Shown one piece after another: positions 45,243-52,802 of a DNA stretch of 64,000 bases. Position 1 is the stretch's first letter; every line of letters starts with the position of its first letter. The notes under the pieces are model-generated. The model worked only from the letters and a program-made list of their open reading frames with translations, was not told the DNA's origin and searched no databases. Made by a program: the position numbers and the translations under genes. Source of the stretch: Mesobaculum littorinae (lineage in GTDB: Bacteria > Pseudomonadota > Alphaproteobacteria > Rhodobacterales > Rhodobacteraceae); contig NZ_RQXX01000007.1 of NCBI RefSeq assembly GCF_004011175.1, positions 89,700-153,699 of the forward strand, read 5' to 3'.

Positions 45243-46442
45243 TCAGTCCGGGCGCAGTGCGTCGGGGGCCCATGTGACCGTGTCGAGGCCTGCGAAGCGG
45301 GCGGTGCGGGCCAGCGCGGCGTCGAGCCGGGCGCGCCGGCCCGTGCCCATGCGCACGCCGGGTTCGGGCCAGAGGGCGGCGACGTGCAGGGCGCCGGCCT
45401 TGCGGTCGGCGGACATGTCGATGCGGCCGACCAGGCGTTCGCCCTCGAGCAGGGGAAAGACGTAGTAGCCCCAGCGGCGGCGGTGGGCCGGCACGAAGAT
45501 CTCGATCCGGTAGTGGAAGCCGAAGAGCCGCTCGGTCCGGGCACGGTCGCGGATCATCGGGTCGAAGGGTGACAACACGCGGATCTGGCCGGGCGCGGGC
45601 GGCAGCGCTTGGGCCTCGGCGACGGTGCCGGGGCGGGCAAGCCGCGGATGGCGGCGCCCGTCGGCGCCTTCGACCAGGATCTCTTCGACCATGCCGCTGT
45701 TTGCCGCGGCAACGGCCCATGTCTTCATCTCCTCGGGCGTGGCGAGATCCCAGAACGCCGCGAGTTCCCCGGGCGAGGCAAAGCCCAGCCGGTCCAGCGC
45801 GGCGGTCGCCGCCCAGTCGAGCGTCTCGGTCTCGGAGACCTGCGGATGGTCGGGGTAGATGCGCGAGGCAAGGTCGTAGACCTTGCGGAACCCGTCGCGC
45901 CGCGCCACGGCCAGCTGCCCGGTGCGCCAGAGGTATTCGAGCGCCGTTTTGGACGGGTGCCAATCCCACCAGCCGGTGCTGCGCCCGGGGCGTTCGCCCG
46001 TGAAGTCGTCTGACCGCAGCGGCCCCTCTGCGGCGATCCGGTCGAGAACGGGGGTGAAGCGCGCCTCGTACCCCGGTTCGCGCCATGTCTTCCAGCGGCG
46101 CTGCAACCGGGCCGCATCGCGCGCGAAGCGGTGACGCCAGTGCGGCAGCCAGTCTGTTGGCAAGATCGCCGCGTCATGCGTCCAGTGTTCGAAGAGCAGC
46201 CTGTCGCGGTCCAGAAGCGGGGCCAGATGCGCCGGACGGTAGGCGGTGCGGCGGGCGTGGAGGATCATGTGGTGCGCACGCTCGACCGTCGAGACGCTGT
46301 CGAGCTGCACGAAGCCCAGGCCCCGGATGACCGACATCAGGTCGGCCCCGCGCCCGGGCCCGGAGGGGGGCGCAAGCAGCCCGTGCCGGTCGAGAAACAG
46401 CCGCCGGGCCGTACCGTTGCGCAGGAGAGGCCGGTCGCTCAC
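45243..46442 (-). CDS. YcaQ/AlkX-type winged-helix DNA glycosylase family protein
   Basis: A 399-residue HTH_42 (AlkZ/YcaQ) protein. The N-terminal GLGFVQLDSVSTVERAHHMILHARRTAY block carries the Q-x-D motif (Gln46, Asp48) that distinguishes YcaQ/AlkX from the QxQ motif of AlkZ. FEHWTHDAAILP and LSPFDPMIRDRARTERLFGFHYRIEIFVP are also typical. E. coli YcaQ unhooks interstrand crosslinks and removes alkylated bases; the same role is inferred here. It is the downstream partner of the DUF2125 gene on the minus strand, 10 bases apart. Confidence 0.9.
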   Translation of the reverse strand: MSDRPLLRNGTARRLFLDRHGLLAPPSGPGRGADLMSVIRGLGFVQLDSVSTVERAHHMILHARRTAYRPAHLAPLLDRDRLLFEHWTHDAAILPTDWLPHWRHRFARDAARLQRRWKTWREPGYEARFTPVLDRIAAEGPLRSDDFTGERPGRSTGWWDWHPSKTALEYLWRTGQLAVARRDGFRKVYDLASRIYPDHPQVSETETLDWAATAALDRLGFASPGELAAFWDLATPEEMKTWAVAAANSGMVEEILVEGADGRRHPRLARPGTVAEAQALPPAPGQIRVLSPFDPMIRDRARTERLFGFHYRIEIFVPAHRRRWGYYVFPLLEGERLVGRIDMSADRKAGALHVAALWPEPGVRMGTGRRARLDAALARTARFAGLDTVTWAPDALRPD

Positions 46443-46452
46443 GCCCCCGTCC

Positions 46453-47484
46453 TCAGCGGACCCGCAGGCGCGGCGCGGGGCCCAGCGGCAGGGGACCTAG
46501 GTAGATGCCGCCGTCGCGCAGGTTGAGTGGCGCCTCGATGGTCGCGCCGCCCTCTGCCTCGCCCCCGGCCGCGGCGCCGGATCCGCCGACGCCCGCCATC
46601 ATCGCAAGGCCGCCCTCGGCCCCCCGGGCCATGTCGGGGGTGATAAGTCCGGAATCCGTCGCCAGCGCCAACAGCATCCGCCAGTTGCGCGCCGTCACCG
46701 TCAGCCGCCCCGTCGGCACGCCCGCGGCATCGATGTCGAGGTCGCCGCGCAGCGCGATCTCGATCTCGCCCCAGTGGCCGCTGAGGTCCGACACCGAGAT
46801 GCGTCGCGGTGTCTGCGGCGCGCCGGTAGCGCGCAGCGGCGCGGCAAATTCGGCCGTCGCGTCGAGGTGCAGCCGCTCGACCGTTTCGGGCAGGCGGTCG
46901 CCCGGGTCGAGGATGCGATGCAGTTCGTACCCCGGGGAAAGGTCGAGGGCCTCGATCCCGATCTCGTAGGTCGCTGTTGCGGCCGGCATCAGGCGCAGGG
47001 CGGCGCGCGCCTCGGCCAGCGTCGCGCCGGCGCCGTTATTCCCCTCGATCGACAGGTCGCGGGCGACGAAGGTGGCGCGGTTCAGAGCCAGATCGGTGTT
47101 CGGGGCTACGACGACGCTGCCCTTCATGCTGTCGCTGAGGATATTGAGCTGCGCGTCGGGCAGGGTCAGCGTCTGGGTATGCGGCAGGGCGAGGATGACG
47201 TGGTTCGGCCGATAGGACAGGGCAAGGATCTGCACGAACGGCGCCTGCCAGTGCCACCCCGCCTGCGGATCGCCGAACTGCGGGGCGGTGATGGTGGTGT
47301 CGAACCGGTTGGGAAAGCCCGACGTCGCGATCTCCGACGCCTCGGCCACGCGGCCGCCGGCCCGGATCTCTTCGAAGATGCCCGGCACGTGCCGTGCGAT
47401 CGCGGCCCGTCCGACGAACCAGTATCCGCTCCACACCACTGTGAAGACGACGAGAAGCCCGACGAGGATTTTCAACAGTCGCAT
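46453..47484 (-). CDS. DUF2125 domain protein, membrane-anchored
   Basis: A 343-residue protein with one N-terminal membrane anchor (MRLLKILVGLLVVFTVVWSGYWFVG) and a large beta-rich domain. The SGFPNRFDTTITAPQFGDPQAGWHWQAPFVQILALSYRPNHVILALP block is characteristic of DUF2125. The fold and role are unknown; position suggests a periplasmic domain. The ATG at 47484 starts the anchor. It is divergent from the ChaC-type gene across 79 bases, and the YcaQ-like gene follows it. Confidence 0.85.
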   Translation of the reverse strand: MRLLKILVGLLVVFTVVWSGYWFVGRAAIARHVPGIFEEIRAGGRVAEASEIATSGFPNRFDTTITAPQFGDPQAGWHWQAPFVQILALSYRPNHVILALPHTQTLTLPDAQLNILSDSMKGSVVVAPNTDLALNRATFVARDLSIEGNNGAGATLAEARAALRLMPAATATYEIGIEALDLSPGYELHRILDPGDRLPETVERLHLDATAEFAAPLRATGAPQTPRRISVSDLSGHWGEIEIALRGDLDIDAAGVPTGRLTVTARNWRMLLALATDSGLITPDMARGAEGGLAMMAGVGGSGAAAGGEAEGGATIEAPLNLRDGGIYLGPLPLGPAPRLRVR

Positions 47485-47563
47485 TCCGGCCCTTTCCCCC
47501 CAACTGGGATGTTGTTTACAAGTCTGCGGCCGCAAGGGCCATGATCGAAGGAGAACGGCCAAG

Positions 47564-48124
47564 ATGCAGAACCGCCCGATGTGGGTCTTCGGCTACGGAT
47601 CGCTGATCTGGAACCCCGGTTTTCCCGAGGCTGAGCGGATCGTCGCCACGTTGCCGGGCTATGCCCGGTCGTTCTGCATGCGCTCGATCCACCACCGCGG
47701 CAGTGTTGAAACGCCCGGCCTGGTCCTGGCTTTGGCCGAGGCGGCGGGCGACACCTGCACCGGCCTGGCCTTCCGGGTCGAGGAGGGCGCCGAAGAGGTG
47801 ACGCTGACCGCGTTGCGTGAACGCGAGCTCATCTCCTCGGCCTATCTCGAACGTCACGTGACGCTCGATCTGGTAGACGGGAGGCAGGTCGAGGCGCTGG
47901 CCTATGTCATCGACCCCGCGCATGTGCAGTATTGCGAGCTTGAGCTGGACGAGCAGGCGCGCATCATCGCCCACGCGCATGGCGGGCGCGGGCCCAATGC
48001 CGAATATCTTTACAACACCGCCGAACATCTTGCCGATCTGGGGATCGGGGACGAGGCGCTTGAATGGCTCGCCGCCCGCGTTCGTGACATAGAAAAAGGG
48101 GGCGCGTCCGATTCGCCCGTTTGA
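47564..48124 (+). CDS. ChaC-type glutathione-specific gamma-glutamylcyclotransferase
   Basis: A 186-residue cyclotransferase that should release 5-oxoproline from glutathione and so lower its level. It has the substrate loop VFGYGSLIWNPGF at residues 8-20, the SFCMRSIHHRGSVETPGLVLAL block and the catalytic Glu in RERELISSAYLERHV near residue 90. GRGPNAEYLYNTAEHLADLGI is the C-terminal ChaC signature. Length is typical of bacterial ChaC. The start at 47564 follows GAAGGAG. Confidence 0.9.
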   Translation: MQNRPMWVFGYGSLIWNPGFPEAERIVATLPGYARSFCMRSIHHRGSVETPGLVLALAEAAGDTCTGLAFRVEEGAEEVTLTALRERELISSAYLERHVTLDLVDGRQVEALAYVIDPAHVQYCELELDEQARIIAHAHGGRGPNAEYLYNTAEHLADLGIGDEALEWLAARVRDIEKGGASDSPV

Positions 48125-48178
48125 TTTCCCCTGCGTCGCGCTTATGCTGCGGCGCAACGACAAGGTCAGGACCCGTCT

Positions 48179-49393
48179 ATGATGAGCGAGCCGGACCGCG
48201 AGGCCGCGGCGCAGTTTTCCCAGCCGGTGCGGCAGATCGTCATGATGCTGATCGTGCTGGTTCTGGTGGCGTTGGGCGCTTACGTGGCGTTTCCCCGCGT
48301 GGCGCCCGTCTTCCTTGCCAACCCTTGGCTGAACGGCTTCATCGGGCTGGTTTTCGTGCTGGGGGTAATGGCCTGTTTCTGGCAGGTCATGCAGCTGGTG
48401 GGCTCCGTCAACTGGATCGAAGGCCACGCCGCAGGCAATCCGGGCCACGAGAACGTCGCCGCGCCGCGGCTGCTGGCGCCGCTGGCCGCCTTGATGCGGT
48501 CGCGCGGGCGGGCGATGCAGATCTCGCCCACCTCGTCGCGGTCGATCCTGGATTCCGTCGCCACCCGCATCGACGAAGAGCGGGACATCACCCGCTACAT
48601 CGCCAACTTTCTGATCTTCCTCGGGCTTCTCGGCACCTTCTACGGTCTTGCCACCACCGTTCCGGCCATCGTCGACACCATCCGCAACCTTGCCCCGCAA
48701 GAGGGCGAGGATGGGATGGAGGTGTTTTCGCGCCTGATGAGCGGGCTCGAGGCGCAGCTGGGCGGCATGGGCGTGGCCTTTGCCTCGTCCCTTCTGGGGC
48801 TGGCCGGGTCGCTGGTCGTGGGGCTGCTGGAGCTTTTCGCGGGCCACGGGCAGAACCGGTTCTACCGCGAGCTTGAGGAATGGCTGTCGTCGATCACCCG
48901 GCTGGGCTTTTCCACGGGCGAAGGCGAAATGTCCTCGGATCAGGCCATGATCGCCTCGATGATGGAGCATGTGGCCCAGCAGATGGACCGGCTGCAGGCG
49001 CTCTATGTCGCGTCGGACGAAAGCCGGGCGCAGGTCGATGCGCGGCTGGCGGATCTGGCGGGCTCGGTTGAGCGGCTGACCGCCCGGATGGAGGCCGAGG
49101 GCAGCGTGACCGCGTCGCTCGACCGCGTGGCCGAGGGGCAGGGGCGCCTGGCCGAGGTGCTGGAGGCGCAGATCGAACAGGCCTCGGGCGGTATCGACGC
49201 GGAAAGCCGGATGCGCCTGCGGTCGATCGACGTGCAGCTTCTGCGCCTGCTCGAAGAGATCTCGGCCGGCCGGCAGGAGGCGACCAGCGAGTTGCGGCAG
49301 GACCTGCGCCAGCTGCTGCGGGCGGTGCGCAACCAGGCGCCCGCCGGTCGTCCCGGTGGCGATCTGGGCCGGGTGGGCGGCAGCCGCGGCTGA
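48179..49393 (+). CDS. MotA/TolQ/ExbB-like proton-channel protein with long C-terminal tail
   Basis: A 404-residue membrane protein. Predicted helices are TM1 19-38, TM2 52-75, TM3 139-165 (NFLIFLGLLGTFYGLATTVPAI) and TM4 197-221 (MGVAFASSLLGLAGSLVVGLLELF). TM3 and TM4 match the channel helices of MotA/ExbB. Residues 225-404 form a charged helical tail (MEHVAQQMDRLQALYVASDESRAQVDARLADLAGSVERL...) likely to coil. It should form a pentameric ion channel around the MotB-like product of the next gene, 18 bases downstream. Zorya ZorA shares this plan, but no zorC/zorD genes are adjacent. The cargo or partner is unknown. A second ATG at 48182 is possible. Confidence 0.82.
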   Translation: MMSEPDREAAAQFSQPVRQIVMMLIVLVLVALGAYVAFPRVAPVFLANPWLNGFIGLVFVLGVMACFWQVMQLVGSVNWIEGHAAGNPGHENVAAPRLLAPLAALMRSRGRAMQISPTSSRSILDSVATRIDEERDITRYIANFLIFLGLLGTFYGLATTVPAIVDTIRNLAPQEGEDGMEVFSRLMSGLEAQLGGMGVAFASSLLGLAGSLVVGLLELFAGHGQNRFYRELEEWLSSITRLGFSTGEGEMSSDQAMIASMMEHVAQQMDRLQALYVASDESRAQVDARLADLAGSVERLTARMEAEGSVTASLDRVAEGQGRLAEVLEAQIEQASGGIDAESRMRLRSIDVQLLRLLEEISAGRQEATSELRQDLRQLLRAVRNQAPAGRPGGDLGRVGGSRG

Positions 49394-49411
49394 TAGGGGG
49401 CGCACCGAGCT

Positions 49412-51727
49412 ATGGCATTGTCGCGACGTTCCTCCGCCCGGGCCTCGGCCCCGATCTGGCCCGGCTTCGTCGATGCCATGACGGCGCTGTTGCTGGTGAT
49501 GATGTTCGTGCTGACCATCTTCATGGTGGTGCAGTTCACCTTGCGCGAAACCATCACCGGGCAGGAAAGCCAGCTGGACGAATTGTCGGGCGAGGTCGCG
49601 GGACTGACCCGTCTTCTGGGGCTGGAACGCGACCGGGCCGAGACGCTGGAAAGCTCGAATGAAAGCCTGTCCGCCGACCTTGCCGCGGCGCGGGATCGTG
49701 CGGCCGAACAGGCGGATCTGATCTCTGCGCTGACCGCCGAACGCGCCCGGCAGGATGACCGGATCGCCAGTTTCGAGGATCGCGTCGCCAGCCTGATCGC
49801 CGAACGCGACACCGCGCAGGCCGAGCGCACCGCGCTTGTCTCCGAACAAGAGGCGCTGAACCTCGCCCTGGCCACGGCCCGGGACGAGATTGACGCGCAA
49901 GCCGAGGCGGCGCGCCTTGCCGCCGCCCGCCGCGAGGCGCTGGAAAGCCTGACCGCCGAGCTGCGCGCCGAGGTGGCGCAAAGTGAGGCCTCGCTGACGG
50001 ACGCGCTGGCGCGGCTTGACGATCGCGCGGGCGAGACGCAGGCGCTGACCGCCCGCGTCTCCGAGCTTGAGGACGAGCTGTCGCAGGAGGAGGCCCGCCG
50101 TCTAGAGGAGCTGGCCGCCGCCGAGGCCCTCCGCGACCGTCTGGCGGATCGGCAGGACACGCTTGATGCCGAAGAGCAGGCGCGCCTCGCCGAAGCCGCG
50201 GCAGCCGAAGCGCTGCGTGCCCGGCTCGCCTCGTCCGAGGCCGAGCTGACAGCGATGTCCCTTGCTCTGGAAGAGCGGCGCAGGGAGGCGGAAGAGACGC
50301 TGACCTTGCTGGCCGCGGCCCGCGCCGCCGAAAAGGATCTGGATGCCCGGCTTGCCGCGGCCGTCCTGGCCCGCGACAGCGCCGTCGAGCAGCTGGACGC
50401 GGCGAACGAGGATCGTGCCGACCTCAACCGGCGGCTGGCCGTCGCCGTCCTTGCGCGCGACAGCAACGCCGAGCAGGTCGACGCGTTGCAATCGGCGTTG
50501 GACGCGGCCGAGGTCGACCGGGCCGACCTGAACACCCGTCTCGCCGCGGCCCTGGTGTCTTCGGAAGAGGCGGATGCCCGGCTTGCGGCGTCGGAAGAGG
50601 ATCGCGCGGCACTGAACGACCGTCTGGCCGCCGCGCTGCTGGCGCAGACCGAAACCGAGGCCAGCCTTGCCGCCCGCACCGACGCGCTCGACACCGCGCG
50701 GGCGGATCAGGCCGATCTGCAGGAGCGTCTGGCCGCGGCGCTGGCCGCGCGCGATGCGGCCGCGGATGATCTGGCGCAAAGCGAAACCGCGTTGCAGGCC
50801 GCGTTGGCCGCCCGCGCCCTGGCCGAGGATGCCACGGCAGACACCGATGCGCGCATCGCGGACCTGCTCTCGCAGCGTGACGCAGCCGAGGCACAGGCCG
50901 GCGACCTGCGCGATCGGCTGGCCGCGGCGCTGGCCGCGCAGGGCGAGGCGGAAGCCGCGGCCGAGGCCCGCCTGACCGAAGCCGAGCGTCAGGCCGAGCT
51001 TTTGGCACAGGCGCGGGCCGCCCTGTCCGACGAAGAGAGCCTGACAGATGAAGGCCAGCGCAAGGTCGAGGCACTGAACCAGCAGGTGGCCCAGCTGCGG
51101 TCCGAGCTGGGCAAGCTTCAGACGCTTCTGGACCTCGCCGACGAACGGGATGAAGAGGCGCAGGTGCAGATCGACCGTCTGGGCGGGCAGGTCAACGCCG
51201 CGATGGCCCGCGCGCTCGCGGCCGAGCGTGAGCGCGCCCAGATGGAGGCCGCCGAACGCGAACGTCTCGAACGCTACCAGTCCGAGTTCTTCGGCCAGCT
51301 GCGCGACGTGCTTGACGACCGCGAGGGCGTGCAGATTGTCGGCGACCGCTTCGTCTTTTCCTCCGAGGTGCTGTTCGACAGCGCCTCGGCCGACCTGTCC
51401 GACGCGGGCCGGGCGCAGATTGCCGAGGTCGCGCGGCTTCTCTTCGACGTGGCCGACGAGATACCCGACGATATCGACTGGGTGATCCGCGTCGACGGCC
51501 ACACCGATGATGTGCCCCTGCTTCCCACCGCGGCCTACGAAGATAACTGGGAGCTGAGTCAGGCCCGGGCGCTGTCGGTCGTGCGCTTCATGACCGAGGA
51601 TCTGGGATTCCCCGCCGACCGCCTGGCCCCCACGGGTTTTGGGGAATACCGCCCGGTAAACACCGCCGGCACCGCCGAGGCCCGCGCCCAGAACCGCCGG
51701 ATCGAGCTGAAGCTGACCGAACGCTGA
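49412..51727 (+). CDS. MotB/OmpA-like protein with a roughly 600-residue coiled-coil stalk
   Basis: A 771-residue protein. A short cytosolic start leads to one membrane helix (about 21-43, FVDAMTALLLVMMFVLTIFMVVQF) whose Asp21 aligns with the proton-carrying Asp32 of E. coli MotB. Residues about 48-640 are almost continuous predicted coiled coil rich in Ala, Glu, Asp, Arg and Leu. Residues about 645-771 form an OmpA/MotB peptidoglycan-binding domain (SSEVLFDSASADLSDAGRAQIAEVARLL...DGHTDDVP...NWELSQARALSVVRFM...GFGEYRP...NRRIELKL). MotB itself has only a short linker. With the upstream MotA/ExbB-like protein it forms a stator-like pair of unknown function. Confidence 0.83.
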   Translation: MALSRRSSARASAPIWPGFVDAMTALLLVMMFVLTIFMVVQFTLRETITGQESQLDELSGEVAGLTRLLGLERDRAETLESSNESLSADLAAARDRAAEQADLISALTAERARQDDRIASFEDRVASLIAERDTAQAERTALVSEQEALNLALATARDEIDAQAEAARLAAARREALESLTAELRAEVAQSEASLTDALARLDDRAGETQALTARVSELEDELSQEEARRLEELAAAEALRDRLADRQDTLDAEEQARLAEAAAAEALRARLASSEAELTAMSLALEERRREAEETLTLLAAARAAEKDLDARLAAAVLARDSAVEQLDAANEDRADLNRRLAVAVLARDSNAEQVDALQSALDAAEVDRADLNTRLAAALVSSEEADARLAASEEDRAALNDRLAAALLAQTETEASLAARTDALDTARADQADLQERLAAALAARDAAADDLAQSETALQAALAARALAEDATADTDARIADLLSQRDAAEAQAGDLRDRLAAALAAQGEAEAAAEARLTEAERQAELLAQARAALSDEESLTDEGQRKVEALNQQVAQLRSELGKLQTLLDLADERDEEAQVQIDRLGGQVNAAMARALAAERERAQMEAAERERLERYQSEFFGQLRDVLDDREGVQIVGDRFVFSSEVLFDSASADLSDAGRAQIAEVARLLFDVADEIPDDIDWVIRVDGHTDDVPLLPTAAYEDNWELSQARALSVVRFMTEDLGFPADRLAPTGFGEYRPVNTAGTAEARAQNRRIELKLTER
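50342..50938 (+). repeat. heptad-locked protein repeat in the MotB-like coiled coil (residues 311-509)
   Basis: An RLAAAL-type hexapeptide (RLAAAV, RLAVAV, RLAAAL x4) starts at residues 313, 341, 376, 404, 439 and 502. Spacings are 28, 35, 28, 35 and 63 residues, all exact multiples of seven. A D-L-N/Q-x or D-L-R-D element precedes most copies. This is coding repeat, consistent with a continuous coiled coil lengthened by duplication. Confidence 0.85.
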
Positions 51728-51821
51728 GGCGCGGGTGCCGTCGGTCCGAAGCCGTTCGTTCGGCGGCTTGGCCCAGGGTTAACGGCCGCCCGACAGGCCG
51801 CCGGGCGGACTGGCCGCGGGT

Positions 51822-52802
51822 CTATTCGATGCGGGTGGTGGCGGGGCGGGACTGGATGATCTTGCCGTCCCGGATCAGCCGCACCTCGCCCTCGTAGTTG
51901 CCCATGGGCCAGCCGCCTTCGGGGCTGCGCCGACCGACGGCGCGAAAGAAGGCGGGCTGGGACTGCTCCAGCGACACGGTTTCCGAAAGCACGGGGCCAT
52001 CGGGCCCGGTGATGTCGAAGACCATCTCGTCGCCCGCACGTCCGGTGTAGGCATAGCCCCAGATCACGAGCGCGGCGGCTTCGGCGGGCAGGGTGTCGTT
52101 GGCGGCAGTGCCCGCCTTGACGGTCTGGTAGTCGGGGATCGCATCGGCAAAGCCCGTCGCGATCAGGCCACCGGGGCTATAGGCCGGGGGCTCCTGCCAC
52201 AGCATGTCCTCGGGGCGCACGTCGTCGTCGCCGCAGGAGGCCTGCGAGCGCGGCGCGAAGGGATCGATGTCGCGCCCGTCATGGCGCACCGACAGGTGGA
52301 CATGGGGAAAATTGGTCTTTCCCGAAAGTCCGATCTGCCCGAGCATCGTGCCCTTGGCCACACGCCGCCCCTCGGTGACGGTGATCGAGCCCTTCTTCAG
52401 GTGGCAATACTGGGTTTCCCACCCGTCGCCATGGGCCACGACCACGCCGTTGCCGCATTCGCGCCCTTCGATCGCGGCAAGGTCCTCGGCGCCCTTGATG
52501 CGGTCCTCCTCGCCGTCGCGAATGGCGAGGACGGTGCCGGGGGCCGCGGCCAGCACGTCCACCCCGGCCTCCATGACGGCCAGCGAAGGAACGGCGAAAT
52601 CCGTTCCGTAATGCGCGTCGTCCGTCAGGGGGCCGCACATGTAATCAGCCGCCCCGGAGGACGGGTCAGCGTCGAAGTATCGGGGGATGTAGCAGTCGTC
52701 GCCCGGCGTGCAGGCGATGGGCATGTTCAAAACGGGGTCCCTCGCGGCGGCGGGCGCCGCGAGGGTGAGCGTCAGAACCGCCGCAAGGCCGGCGCGGATC
52801 AC
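51822..52802 (-). CDS. M23/LytM-type peptidoglycan metallopeptidase, exported
   Basis: A 326-residue protein with a signal peptide (MIRAGLAAVLTLTLAAPAAA) and a LytM domain with all zinc ligands. They are His64 and Asp68 (DAHYGTDFAVP), His134 (TQYCHLKKG) and the HxH His167/His169 (FPHVHLSVRHDG). An active endopeptidase is therefore likely. Cysteines near residues 31, 37, 56, 116 and 133 suggest periplasmic disulfides. The C-terminal 110 residues form a beta-rich accessory domain. The start is the GTG at 52802, which overlaps the clpA stop (GTGA), so it is translated downstream of clpA. Confidence 0.88.
   Translation of the reverse strand: MIRAGLAAVLTLTLAAPAAARDPVLNMPIACTPGDDCYIPRYFDADPSSGAADYMCGPLTDDAHYGTDFAVPSLAVMEAGVDVLAAAPGTVLAIRDGEEDRIKGAEDLAAIEGRECGNGVVVAHGDGWETQYCHLKKGSITVTEGRRVAKGTMLGQIGLSGKTNFPHVHLSVRHDGRDIDPFAPRSQASCGDDDVRPEDMLWQEPPAYSPGGLIATGFADAIPDYQTVKAGTAANDTLPAEAAALVIWGYAYTGRAGDEMVFDITGPDGPVLSETVSLEQSQPAFFRAVGRRSPEGGWPMGNYEGEVRLIRDGKIIQSRPATTRIE

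Noticed and set aside
47516..49981. An 821-codon minus-strand open frame across the ChaC-type and ExbB-like genes
   Set aside because: It spans three genes on the opposite strand that each have clear domains; its translation is His/Gly/Gln-rich and matches nothing.
49003..50694. A Ser/Arg/Ala-only 563-codon open frame antisense to the MotB-like gene
   Set aside because: Its extreme low complexity mirrors the repetitive Ala/Glu/Asp-rich coiled coil on the plus strand; there is no ribosome site or known domain.
48179..51727. Calling the MotAB-like pair a Zorya defence system
   Set aside because: ZorA/ZorB-like architecture is present, but no zorC, zorD or zorE is adjacent, and the stalk is much longer than I would expect, so only similarity is claimed.
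51749..51769. AAGCCG...CGGCTT hairpin between the MotB-like gene and the M23 peptidase as a bidirectional terminator
   Set aside because: Only a 6 bp stem with a 9-base loop and no T tract on either side.
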